Positions 1 through 5,910 of a DNA stretch of 7,209 nucleotides are shown here, one piece after another (position 1 is the first letter of the stretch; the number at the start of each line of letters is the position of its first letter). The position numbers and the translations under genes are program-made. Origin of the DNA: an uncultured Massilia sp. (GTDB taxonomy: Bacteria; Pseudomonadota; Gammaproteobacteria; Burkholderiales; Burkholderiaceae). The notes under the pieces are model-generated. The model made no database searches. It was not told the DNA's origin and saw only the letters and a list, made by a program, of their open reading frames with translations. The stretch is taken from contig CAMPHU010000230.1 in the NCBI GenBank assembly GCA_946886065.1, positions 1-7,209 on the forward strand, written 5' to 3'.

Positions 1-1504
1 GCAGGATCGCGGCCGGGAACACGATCTCGTTGGTCGTGCTGCGGTAGTAGGCGTTCACGGTCTGCGGCGTCATGCCCCATTCGGTGCGGTCGATCGGCTT
101 GCCCAGCTTGTTGATGTTGCGGTTGTAGGCAAAGGTCGAGGCGCGCATCACGTTACCCACCAGGTCGCCGTTACGCACCGTCAGCGCCGAGTAGTCGCGC
201 CACTTGTCCGGGTAGCCGATCTTCGGGGTGAACTTGGCCAGCTTGGCCTGGGCTTCCTTCTTGGTCTCGGGGCTCATCCACTCGAGCTGGTCGATCGATT
301 CCTTGTAGGCGACCAGCAGGTTCTTCACCAGTTCTTCCATGCGCGCCTTGCGCTCGGCCGGGAAGTGCTCCTTGACGTACAGCTTGCCGAGCGCCTCGCC
401 CAGCGCGCCCTCGACGGTCGACACGCCGATCTTCCAGGTCGGACGCTGTTCGGTCACGCCGGTCAGCGCGGTGCCGTAGAAGGCGAAGTTCTCGTTCACG
501 AAGGCCTTCGACAGGAAAGGCGCGTACTCGCGCAGCAGCTGCCATTCGAAGTAGGACTTGATGGTGGCCAGGTCGGTTTTCTGCAGCACGGCGTCGAAGC
601 CGCTCAGGTAGCTCGGCTGCGACACGATCACGTAGTCGGCCTTGCCCGCCACGCCGGCCGCGGCCAGCGCGGCCTTCCAGTCGTAGCCCGGCGCCAGCTT
701 GGCCAGCTCGGCGACCGTCATCTTGTTGTAGCGCTTGACCGGGTCGCGGTTCTCGACCTTGGTCCACTGCACCTTGGCCAGCTCGGTCTCGAAGCCGACG
801 ATGGCCTTGGCCTGTTCTGCGGCGTCCTTCTCGCCGGCCAGCGCCAGGATCCTGGCGACGTGCTGTTCGTAGGCGGCGCGGGTCTCGGCCATGCGCTTGT
901 CGTCCAGCTTCAGGTAGTAGTCGCGGTCCGGCATGCCCAGCCCGCTCTGGCCGATGTAGGTCGCATACTTGGTGGACTCGCGCGCATCCTGGCTGACGAA
1001 CACGCCGTAGGGCGAGGCCACGCCGATCTTCGCCAGGTGGGCGACCAGGGCCGGGAGGGCCTTCTTGTCCTTGAGCGCGCGGATGCGGGTCAGTTCGCCG
1101 GTGAGCGGCTTGTAGCCAAGGCTCTCGCGCTTGGCTTCATCCATGAAGCTGGCGTACAGGTCGGCGATCTTCTGGGTTTCGGTGCCCTGCTTTTTCGCGG
1201 CCGGGTCCTTCTGCGCGGCTTCGACGATGGCGCGCAGCTGCGGCGTGGTGTCGTCGCGCAGCTTCATGAAGGTGCCCCAGCTGGCCTTGTCGCTCGGGAT
1301 CTCGGTGGTCTTGAGCCACTTGCCGTTCAGGTAGCTGAAGAAGTCGTCCTGCGGACGCACGCTGTCGTCGATGAACTGGGTGTCGATGCCGGAAATAGCT
1401 GCCGCTGCCGGTTTTGCCGGCGCGTTGTCCGCCGCGACGGCCGCCGTGGTGGCGAAGGCAGTCATGATGGACAGGGTCAGGGTGCTCAGGATGTGTCGCT
1501 TCAC
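1..1504 (-). CDS. M13 family zinc metallopeptidase (neprilysin/PepO-like), 3' end cut off by window
   Basis: Exported zinc endopeptidase expected to cleave oligopeptides in the periplasm or cell envelope; 501 codons are visible and the C-terminal part lies off the left edge. Residues 1-25 form a signal peptide (MKRHILS, a hydrophobic stretch, then AVA before ADN). The M13 N-terminal domain follows, with DDFFSYLNGKWL near 53-64 and GLGMPDRDYYL near 188-198. NAYY at 484-487 followed by NEIVFPAAIL at 492-501 matches the neprilysin-family substrate-binding segment just before the zinc site, so HExxH and the later ExxxD lie outside the window. Family members are usually about 650-700 residues, so roughly a quarter is missing. 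The start is GTG at 1504-1502, supported by GAGGA (minus strand, 1515-1511) at good spacing and by the signal peptide beginning there. It lies 70 bases downstream of the TonB receptor gene on the same strand, suggesting an operon. The family call is secure; the substrate is unknown. Confidence 0.93.
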   Translation of the reverse strand, partial: MKRHILSTLTLSIMTAFATTAAVAADNAPAKPAAAAISGIDTQFIDDSVRPQDDFFSYLNGKWLKTTEIPSDKASWGTFMKLRDDTTPQLRAIVEAAQKDPAAKKQGTETQKIADLYASFMDEAKRESLGYKPLTGELTRIRALKDKKALPALVAHLAKIGVASPYGVFVSQDARESTKYATYIGQSGLGMPDRDYYLKLDDKRMAETRAAYEQHVARILALAGEKDAAEQAKAIVGFETELAKVQWTKVENRDPVKRYNKMTVAELAKLAPGYDWKAALAAAGVAGKADYVIVSQPSYLSGFDAVLQKTDLATIKSYFEWQLLREYAPFLSKAFVNENFAFYGTALTGVTEQRPTWKIGVSTVEGALGEALGKLYVKEHFPAERKARMEELVKNLLVAYKESIDQLEWMSPETKKEAQAKLAKFTPKIGYPDKWRDYSALTVRNGDLVGNVMRASTFAYNRNINKLGKPIDRTEWGMTPQTVNAYYRSTTNEIVFPAAIL

Positions 1505-1539
1505 GGGAGGTCCTCAGTTGCGGGTAAAAGTCGTTCTAC

Positions 1540-1568
1540 GGCCGGAAAATGTAGCACGGGCTCCGGCC
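1540..1568 (-). other. Inverted repeat (hairpin) between receptor and M13 peptidase genes
   Basis: GGCCGGA (1540-1546) and TCCGGCC (1562-1568) are perfect 7-bp complements around a 15-base loop, in the 70-base gap between the receptor stop and the peptidase GTG. No T-run directly follows on the minus strand, so a strong Rho-independent terminator is unlikely. It could be a processing, stability or partial attenuation element that sets the receptor-to-peptidase ratio. That role is inference; the pairing is seen directly. Confidence 0.45.
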
Positions 1569-1574
1569 ATTTGA

Positions 1575-3809
1575 TTACAGTTTTGTTTCAAGACGCACAC
1601 CGACTGTTGCATAAGTGCGCGACTGGGTGCTGGTGAATACTTCCGGCAAGCTGACGCTGCGCGCCGTATCGTAGTTCTGCGACAGCAGGTTGTTGCCGAA
1701 CACGCGCAGCTGGGTATTGGCGGAGAATTTCCACAGCGCGAACAGGTCCAGCTGGCGCTTGGAACCGGTGTAGGCCAGCTCCTCGTTGCTCACCTGGACC
1801 AGGAAGTCCGGCGTCCAGTTCAGGCTCCCGCCCAGGGTCAGGGGCAGGCCCTTCAGGCGCCAGTCGGCGCCCAGGTTGGCGGTCTGCTCGGCCTGGCCTT
1901 CGAGGCGGTTGTGCGGGCCGACGATGTCGTCGACGTCGCTCCAGAAGCGGCTGTAGTTGGCGCGCAGGTCCACGCTCGGCGCGTCCTTCACCAGGTCGGT
2001 CAGCTGGAACTTGGCTTCCAGCTCGATGCCGCTGGTACGCGCCTTGCCGATGTTGACCGGGCGCGAGAGCCAGCGCGGGCCCTGGGCGGTCGGCACCTCG
2101 GTGACGGCGCGGCGGATCAGGTCGTCGACCTTGCGCACGAAGGCGCTGGCCGAGACGATGCCGGTGCGGCCGATGTAGTGTTCGTAGGCCAGGTCGATGC
2201 CCGTCGCCAGCTCGGGCTTGAGGTCCGGATTGCCGCTGCGGTCAGGACGCACGAAGGAATTGTCGGCCGAGACGGTGGGCGCGGCGATCATGTCGTTGAG
2301 CTGCGCGGCGCGGTAGCTGCGCGTCAGGCTGGCGCGCACCTGGTCTTTTTCCTTGCCGGGCAGGCGCCAGACGGTATGCAGCACGGGGCTCCAGACGCGG
2401 CTTTCGTTCTTCACGCTGTTCCCCACCCTGGTGCTGGCGGTGCGGATGCCTTCCCAGCGCAGGCCCAGGTAGGCCGACCAGCGCTCGGTGATATCGAATT
2501 CGTCCTGGGCGAACAGCGCGATGCGGCGCTGGTTGGCGGAGAGGTTGGCGCCCGATTCCTCGTACAGCGGGCCGCCGTCATCCTCGGCCACCTGGGTCTG
2601 TTTCAGGCGGGTGGCTTCCACGTCCCAGCCCACGGCCAGCAGATGGCCCTTGGCGATCGGCTTCGTATATTTGCCGCCGGTGTTGGCGCCGCGGAAGCGC
2701 ATGTCGCCGCGGTCGTTGAACACGCGCAGCGGCTCGCCGGCGAAGCCGTAGGTACGGCGGACGCTGCTGTTCTCGCTGTTGGCGCCGCCGAAGCCGAACT
2801 TGAGGTCCAGCTTGGCGTTGCCGTCCATGCGGTGCAGCCAGTTGCCGAACAGGCGGCCGAAGGTGGAATCCGAATCGGACATCTGCTCGAGGCGCGCGTA
2901 ATCCGGCTCGCCGCCCAGGCGCGTGACCGTGTTGTTCAGGCGCGAGTCGTTGCGGTTCACTCCCAGGAAGGGCTGGACCGTCAGCGTGTCCTTGTTGTCG
3001 AAGGTGTAGGTGAAGCGCGGCGACGCATGCAGGCCCTTGGAACGGGAATCGCTGCGGCCCTCGAGCAGCTGCTCGCTGTCGAGGGTGCCGTCGCGGCGCT
3101 CGGTGCGGTCGTAGGTGGTGCTCTCGTTCTCGTTGCGGCCCTGGCGCAGCATCACGTTGGTGAGCCAGGCCAGCTTGCCGGACTTGCCCGGCATCGCCAG
3201 CGACACGTCGGGCGAGTGCAGGCCGCCGGACACGCTGTCTCCGACGCGCAGCTGGATGTCCTTCTGCTGGTAGCCCTCGCGCAGCACGATGTTGATGGTG
3301 CCGGCGATCGCCTGGGTGGAGTGCTCGGCCACCGGGCCGCGGATCACCTCGATGCGCTCGACCTGGTCGGGCGGCAGCGACTCGAGCGAGAAGCCTGGCG
3401 GCGGACGCTCGCCGTTGACCAGCATCTGGGTATAGCCGTTGCCCATGCCGCGCATGCGCACCCCGCCGCCGCGCCCGGGCGCGCCGCCCATGGTCACGCC
3501 CGGCAGGCGCTTGAGGATCTCGCCGACATTACTGTCGCCGTTGCGGTCCAGCTCTTCGCGGCCGAAGATCATCTTGGAGGCGGTCGCCAGGCGGCGCTGG
3601 TCGGTGTCGTTGGCGCGGCTGCCGCTGACCGTCACCTGCTGCAGCTTGTCGTCGGCCTTCGGGGCCGCCGGGGCCTGGCGGGCCTGGACCGCGCCCGGCT
3701 GCTGCGGGGCCGCCGGTTCGGAACCGGCCTGGCCGGCAGCCGCCGCCGGTACTGCTGCTGCGGCGGCGCCCAGCACGGCCGCACAGGCCAGGGAAACATA
3801 GGTATGCAT
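1575..3809 (-). CDS. TonB-dependent outer-membrane receptor
   Basis: A 744-residue outer-membrane active transporter that would import a scarce ligand using TonB-ExbBD energy. Residues 1-25 form an Ala-rich signal peptide, followed by an Ala/Pro/Gln-rich linker (about 26-54) and a TonB-box-like LQQVTVSG (56-63). The plug (about 73-180) includes LKRLPGVTM, RMRGMGNGYTQMLVNGERPPP, QVERIEVIRGP (149-159) and GTINIVLREG (170-179). The rest is the beta-barrel, with the widespread GNPDLKPE motif at 526-533 and NNLLSQNYD near 706-714, analogous to the usual NLF-K-Y motif. Length is normal for the family and the frame is uninterrupted. ATG at 3809-3807 is the only credible start, because an in-frame TGA lies five codons upstream (3827-3825) with no other start codon between. 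The Shine-Dalgarno is weak (AAGAA). The signal peptide n-region has no Lys or Arg, which is slightly odd. The M13 peptidase gene follows. No Fur-box-like sequence was seen upstream, so a siderophore role is not specifically supported. Confidence 0.95.
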   Translation of the reverse strand: MHTYVSLACAAVLGAAAAAVPAAAAGQAGSEPAAPQQPGAVQARQAPAAPKADDKLQQVTVSGSRANDTDQRRLATASKMIFGREELDRNGDSNVGEILKRLPGVTMGGAPGRGGGVRMRGMGNGYTQMLVNGERPPPGFSLESLPPDQVERIEVIRGPVAEHSTQAIAGTINIVLREGYQQKDIQLRVGDSVSGGLHSPDVSLAMPGKSGKLAWLTNVMLRQGRNENESTTYDRTERRDGTLDSEQLLEGRSDSRSKGLHASPRFTYTFDNKDTLTVQPFLGVNRNDSRLNNTVTRLGGEPDYARLEQMSDSDSTFGRLFGNWLHRMDGNAKLDLKFGFGGANSENSSVRRTYGFAGEPLRVFNDRGDMRFRGANTGGKYTKPIAKGHLLAVGWDVEATRLKQTQVAEDDGGPLYEESGANLSANQRRIALFAQDEFDITERWSAYLGLRWEGIRTASTRVGNSVKNESRVWSPVLHTVWRLPGKEKDQVRASLTRSYRAAQLNDMIAAPTVSADNSFVRPDRSGNPDLKPELATGIDLAYEHYIGRTGIVSASAFVRKVDDLIRRAVTEVPTAQGPRWLSRPVNIGKARTSGIELEAKFQLTDLVKDAPSVDLRANYSRFWSDVDDIVGPHNRLEGQAEQTANLGADWRLKGLPLTLGGSLNWTPDFLVQVSNEELAYTGSKRQLDLFALWKFSANTQLRVFGNNLLSQNYDTARSVSLPEVFTSTQSRTYATVGVRLETKL

Positions 3810-3841
3810 GCGTGTTCTTGCTCTTCAATAGCTTGCCGGGG

Positions 3842-3856
3842 CGTGCGAGGCGCACG
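3842..3856 (-). other. Small hairpin in the receptor mRNA leader
   Basis: CGTGCG (3842-3847) and CGCACG (3851-3856) are perfect 6-bp complements with a 3-base loop, 33 bases upstream of the receptor ATG and inside its predicted leader. It is GC-rich and tight enough to fold in RNA. Whether it affects translation or stability is unknown. Confidence 0.4.
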
Positions 3857-3859
3857 TGG

Positions 3860-3949
3860 GCGAAAAACCATTCTAGCTGTTAGGAAACAAGCGGCGACGG
3901 GGATTAAAGTTTTTTTACTTTTCGATACACGCCAAGGGCGGTTTTTCGC
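3860..3949. repeat. Perfect 10-bp inverted repeat pair upstream of the receptor gene
   Basis: GCGAAAAACC at 3860-3869 is exactly complemented by GGTTTTTCGC at 3940-3949, with 70 bases between the arms. One arm overlaps the likely receptor transcription start region and the other lies upstream of the -10. This arrangement could be two operator half-sites or a looping pair for a regulator. The sequence identity is observed; the regulatory role is inferred. Confidence 0.4.
3870..3875 (-). promoter_or_regulatory. Candidate -10 element for the TonB receptor gene
   Basis: On the minus strand TAGAAT matches the sigma-70 -10 consensus at 5 of 6 positions and would give a leader of about 55 bases. 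No good -35 lies 16-18 bases upstream, so the promoter is either activator-dependent or wrongly placed. One arm of a 10-bp inverted repeat directly abuts this element. Confidence 0.3.
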
Positions 3950-4060
3950 GTATGCATGTGTTGGGAGACGACAACAAGCTCCTGGCTGCCGGGATAAAGT
4001 TGCGCTGTGGAATGTACAATCGTCGCCGGCTTGTCCGGGTGCCGCGGCGCGCAAAGCCGG

Positions 4061-4094
4061 AAAGAAAAAATGCCCACGGAGGGGGCCGTGGGCA
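4061..4094 (-). terminator. Strong Rho-independent terminator reading leftwards
   Basis: TGCCCACGG (4071-4079) and CCGTGGGCA (4086-4094) form a perfect 9-bp stem around a 6-base loop. On the minus strand the stem is followed at once by TTTTTTCTTT (4070-4061), the textbook intrinsic terminator layout. There is no T-tract on the plus-strand side, so it works in one direction only. No recognised minus-strand gene lies to its right before the divergently oriented protease gene. It therefore either ends an unannotated short transcript or shields the receptor gene from antisense read-through. Confidence 0.8.
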
Positions 4095-4180
4095 AAGACC
4101 ACTTCAAGAGTGGAGAGAGAGAAAAACTGGTATTGAATATAGGCCGCCCCTTTCCCGCTCGCTTGCACTCTTACAATTGC

Positions 4181-4228
4181 TTACCAACGGATAGAAAACT
4201 CGCTGTAAGGACCACGGGCCATATGCAT
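4181..4228 (-). CDS. Possible 15-residue small protein or leader peptide
   Basis: Reading leftwards from ATG at 4228-4226, the frame encodes MHMARGPYSEFSIRW and stops at TAA (4183-4181); a second in-frame ATG at 4222-4220 would give 13 residues. It lies inside the candidate transcript that ends at the strong leftward terminator. It has no clear Shine-Dalgarno at normal spacing; the purine-rich tract upstream is over 25 bases away. The composition (aromatic residues, C-terminal Trp) is protein-like, and codons such as CGT, GGT, CCT and TCT differ from the C/G-ending usage of the flanking genes. The same frame is open upstream only as far as a TAA at 4288-4286. It could also be a remnant of the 3' end of a lost gene, or chance. 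I recognise no family. Confidence 0.22.
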   Translation of the reverse strand: MHMARGPYSEFSIRW

Positions 4229-4284
4229 GGCGGCGCCGGATGCAGGCTTGTTTGCGCTCCCCCTCTCCAGAGCCTGCGAACAGG

Positions 4285-4315
4285 TTTATACTGATCTGCG
4301 CTACCTCAGGGGCAA
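4285..4315 (-). promoter_or_regulatory. Candidate sigma-70 promoter facing left, for the small transcript
   Basis: On the minus strand TTGCCC (4315-4310, 4 of 6 to the -35 consensus) and TATAAA (4290-4285, 5 of 6 to the -10 consensus) are separated by 19 bases, longer than the optimal 17. Transcription would start near 4278, exactly at the foot of a 7-bp hairpin. The overlapping plus-strand TATACT (4287-4292) might serve as a -10 for the S41 protease gene, but no matching -35 was seen, so the rightward promoter remains unlocated. Confidence 0.35.
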
Positions 4316-4359
4316 GCCAGCGGTAATTTCACGGCGCGCGCAGCCAGAACGGGTGACCC

Positions 4360-5778
4360 ATGGGCTCTACTTTCAAGAATTCCTGTCTCGTCGGCCTTGG
4401 CGCGCTTGCCGGGGTCGCATTTTCCATGCAGTTCTCCGCGCTGGCCTACAAGCCGGTCGAGGAAAGCATGCCCATGGCCGAACTGCGCCAGCTGGCCGAC
4501 GTCGTCGGCGTCATCAAGTCGAATTATGTCGAGCCGGTCGAGGACAAGGCCCTGCTGTCGGAAGCGATTTCCGGCATGGTGGCCTCGCTCGACCCCCATT
4601 CCGCCTACCTCGACCCGCGCGCCTACCGCGAGCTGCGCGAAGGCACCGAGGGCCGCTTCGTCGGCCTGGGCATCGAGATTTCCGAGAGCGAGGACGGCTA
4701 TGTCGAGATCGTCGCGCCCATCGAGGATTCGCCGGCCTTCCACGCCGGCATCAAGGAAGGCGACCTGATCACCCAGATCGACGGCTTCCCGGTGCAGGGC
4801 GTGCCGATCGACGAGGCGATCAAGCGCATGCGCGGCGAGCCCGGCACCCGGGTCACCCTGACCATCGCGCGCAAGGACGCCCCGGAGGCGCTGCATTTCA
4901 CCATCACGCGCAGCGAGATCGTCCAGAAAAGCGTGAAGGCGAAAATGATCGAGCCGGGCTACGCCTGGCTGCGCATTTCCCAGTTCCAGGAACCGACCGT
5001 GGACGATATGGCGGCCAAGCTGCAGGCCCTGTACCGCCAGAACCCCGACATGAAGGGCCTGGTGCTCGACCTGCGCAACGACCCCGGCGGCCTGCTGCAG
5101 GGCGCGATCGGGGTGGCCGCGGCCTTCCTGCCGAAGGATGCCGAGATCGTCTCGACCAACGGCCAGCTGCCCGATTCCAAGGCGCGTTTCTATGGGCGCC
5201 CGGAGTTCTACATGCTGCGCAGCGGCGCCGATCCGCTGGCCAGCCTGCCGCCCGCCTACAAGAACCTGCCGATGGTGGTGCTGGTGAACACCGGCTCGGC
5301 CTCTGCCTCGGAGATCGTGGCCGGCGCCCTGCAGGACTACAAGCGCGCCACCATCCTCGGCACCCAGACCTTCGGCAAGGGCTCGGTGCAGACCATCCGC
5401 CCGATCGGGCGCGACTCCGCGGTCAAGCTGACCACCGCGCGCTACTACACCCCGGCCGGGCGCTCGATCCAGGCGCGCGGCATCGTGCCCGACTTCCCGG
5501 TCGACGAGACCGCCGAAGGCGACGGCCTGAACGCGCTGCGCATGCGCGAAGCCGACCTGGAACGCCACCTGTCGAACGACCGCGACAAGGAATCGGCAAC
5601 GCGCCAGGAAGACATCGAGGAGCAGATGCGCCTGCTGGCCGAGGCGCGCCTGCGCAAGCCGGTCGACTACGGCAGCGAGGACGATTTCCAGCTGGCCCAG
5701 GCGCTGAACCACCTCAAGGGCCAGCCGGTCCAGCTGTCCAAGCGCGCCGGCGCCACCACGCTGGCCCAGGGCCACTAG
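4360..5778 (+). CDS. ctpA: S41 family carboxy-terminal processing protease (CtpA-like)
   Basis: A 472-residue exported serine protease that trims or degrades periplasmic or envelope proteins from their C-termini; related Prc/CtpA enzymes act on lipoproteins and cell-wall hydrolases. Residues 1-29 form a signal peptide or N-terminal anchor ending in ALA before YKP. A helical region follows (about 36-95, with SGMVASLDPHSAYLD), then a PDZ domain (about 97-172; VGLGIEI loop at 101-107, IKEGDLITQIDG at 131-142) and the S41 core (about 195-385). In the core, VLDLRNDPGG (235-244) precedes NTGSASASEIV, whose central Ser315 is the nucleophile. TFGKGSVQ supplies Lys340, 25 residues later as in E. coli Prc, and Gln344 of the CtpB-type triad. 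A charged tail of about 85 residues follows. The start is fixed by an in-frame TGA only two codons upstream (4354-4356). The ribosome site is weak. A long hairpin begins right after the stop. The symbol is used at family level only. Confidence 0.95.
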   Translation: MGSTFKNSCLVGLGALAGVAFSMQFSALAYKPVEESMPMAELRQLADVVGVIKSNYVEPVEDKALLSEAISGMVASLDPHSAYLDPRAYRELREGTEGRFVGLGIEISESEDGYVEIVAPIEDSPAFHAGIKEGDLITQIDGFPVQGVPIDEAIKRMRGEPGTRVTLTIARKDAPEALHFTITRSEIVQKSVKAKMIEPGYAWLRISQFQEPTVDDMAAKLQALYRQNPDMKGLVLDLRNDPGGLLQGAIGVAAAFLPKDAEIVSTNGQLPDSKARFYGRPEFYMLRSGADPLASLPPAYKNLPMVVLVNTGSASASEIVAGALQDYKRATILGTQTFGKGSVQTIRPIGRDSAVKLTTARYYTPAGRSIQARGIVPDFPVDETAEGDGLNALRMREADLERHLSNDRDKESATRQEDIEEQMRLLAEARLRKPVDYGSEDDFQLAQALNHLKGQPVQLSKRAGATTLAQGH

Positions 5779-5820
5779 GATGCCCCGGAAGCCGGTGCGC
5801 GACCTGCTTCCCCTGGCATC
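5779..5820 (+). terminator. Long imperfect hairpin directly after the S41 protease stop
   Basis: Pairing starts at the base after the stop codon: GATGCC (5779-5784) with GGCATC (5815-5820), GGAAGC (5787-5792) with GCTTCC (5806-5811), and GGT (5794-5796) with ACC (5802-5804), around a GCGCG loop. That is 15 base pairs broken by small internal loops. No T-run follows immediately (a short TTTT comes 18 bases later), so it is more likely a 3' stabilising or Rho-assisted end than a classical intrinsic terminator. Confidence 0.5.
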
Positions 5821-5830
5821 GAACCGGCGA

Positions 5831-5859
5831 TTCCCTGTTTTAGCACGACCGTGTAGAAT
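5831..5859 (+). promoter_or_regulatory. Candidate sigma-70 promoter for the ketoacyl-ACP synthase gene
   Basis: TAGAAT at 5854-5859 matches the -10 consensus at 5 of 6 positions. TTCCCT at 5831-5836, spaced by 17 bases, matches the -35 at only 3 of 6. Together with the hairpin upstream this suggests the synthase gene has its own promoter rather than depending on the protease transcript. The predicted start near 5866 gives a leader of about 45 bases. Confidence 0.45.
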
Positions 5860-5870
5860 TTGGCCATCTT

Positions 5871-5885
5871 ACGGGCAAGTCCCGT
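5871..5885 (+). promoter_or_regulatory. Short palindrome in the ketoacyl-ACP synthase leader
   Basis: ACGGG (5871-5875) and CCCGT (5881-5885) flank a 5-base centre, immediately downstream of the predicted transcription start. The position suits an operator for a dimeric repressor or a small leader hairpin. It matches no fatty-acid regulator site that I recognise, and five base pairs can arise by chance. Confidence 0.25.
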
Positions 5886-5910
5886 TATTTCCATTGAAAG
5901 TTTGCCTATC

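Larger units (their letters stand above)
4061..4278 (-). ncRNA. Candidate small RNA or small-protein transcript (about 220 nt)
   Basis: The proposal rests on three things seen on the minus strand: a promoter-like sequence at 4315-4285, two predicted hairpins, and the strong terminator at 4094-4061. The first hairpin (AGCCTGC 4271-4277 with GCAGGCT 4242-4248, loop 22 bases) would sit at the very 5' end. Its loop carries a purine-rich G/A tract resembling Shine-Dalgarno sequence. A second hairpin (CCACT 4099-4103 / AGTGG 4109-4113) lies just before the terminator stem, a common 3' end shape for bacterial small RNAs. A 15-codon open frame lies in the middle, so the transcript could be a small mRNA, a dual-function RNA or purely non-coding. 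I recognise no known RNA family. Expression and conservation are untested. Confidence 0.4.
3810..4359. other. 550-base divergent intergenic region rich in inverted repeats
   Basis: This gap separates the leftward receptor gene from the rightward S41 protease gene. From left to right it holds the receptor leader with a small hairpin, a promoter-like -10, a pair of 10-bp inverted repeats, and an unexplained 7-bp inverted repeat (CCGGCTT 4026-4032 / AAGCCGG 4054-4060). A strong leftward terminator, a 15-codon minus-strand open frame, a 5' hairpin and a minus-strand promoter candidate follow. It is visibly more A/T-rich than the flanking genes, notably at 3900-3925, 4061-4070 and 4120-4140. I saw no tRNA, no IS fragment and no protein gene longer than the short frame described separately. 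Confidence 0.7.

Noticed and set aside
365..1636. A 423-codon plus-strand open frame across the M13 peptidase gene
   Set aside because: It overlaps the recognisable peptidase and the intergenic gap; its low-complexity composition and lack of motifs mark it as a shadow.
3870..3960. A Fur box upstream of the TonB receptor
   Set aside because: No 19-bp GATAATGATWATCATTATC-like palindrome could be found on either strand in the leader, so iron regulation is not claimed.
4013..4020. A rightward promoter at TGTACAAT
   Set aside because: The -10-like TACAAT has no -35 at proper spacing, and no gene starts sensibly downstream before the protease.
1911..4136. A 741-codon open frame on the plus strand opposite the TonB receptor gene
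   Set aside because: It is antisense to a clear receptor. The product is an Ala/Val/Gly/His-rich string without domains, as expected from a stop-poor opposite strand in GC-rich DNA.
3632..4168. A 178-codon minus-strand frame spanning the leftward terminator and the receptor start
   Set aside because: It would be transcribed through a strong terminator and overlap the receptor gene in another frame; there is no motif or ribosome site.
4306..5775. A 489-codon minus-strand open frame, and a 538-codon plus-strand frame, over the S41 protease gene
   Set aside because: Both are shadows of a frame with intact PDZ and catalytic motifs; the plus-strand one is an Arg/Pro/Gly-rich string.
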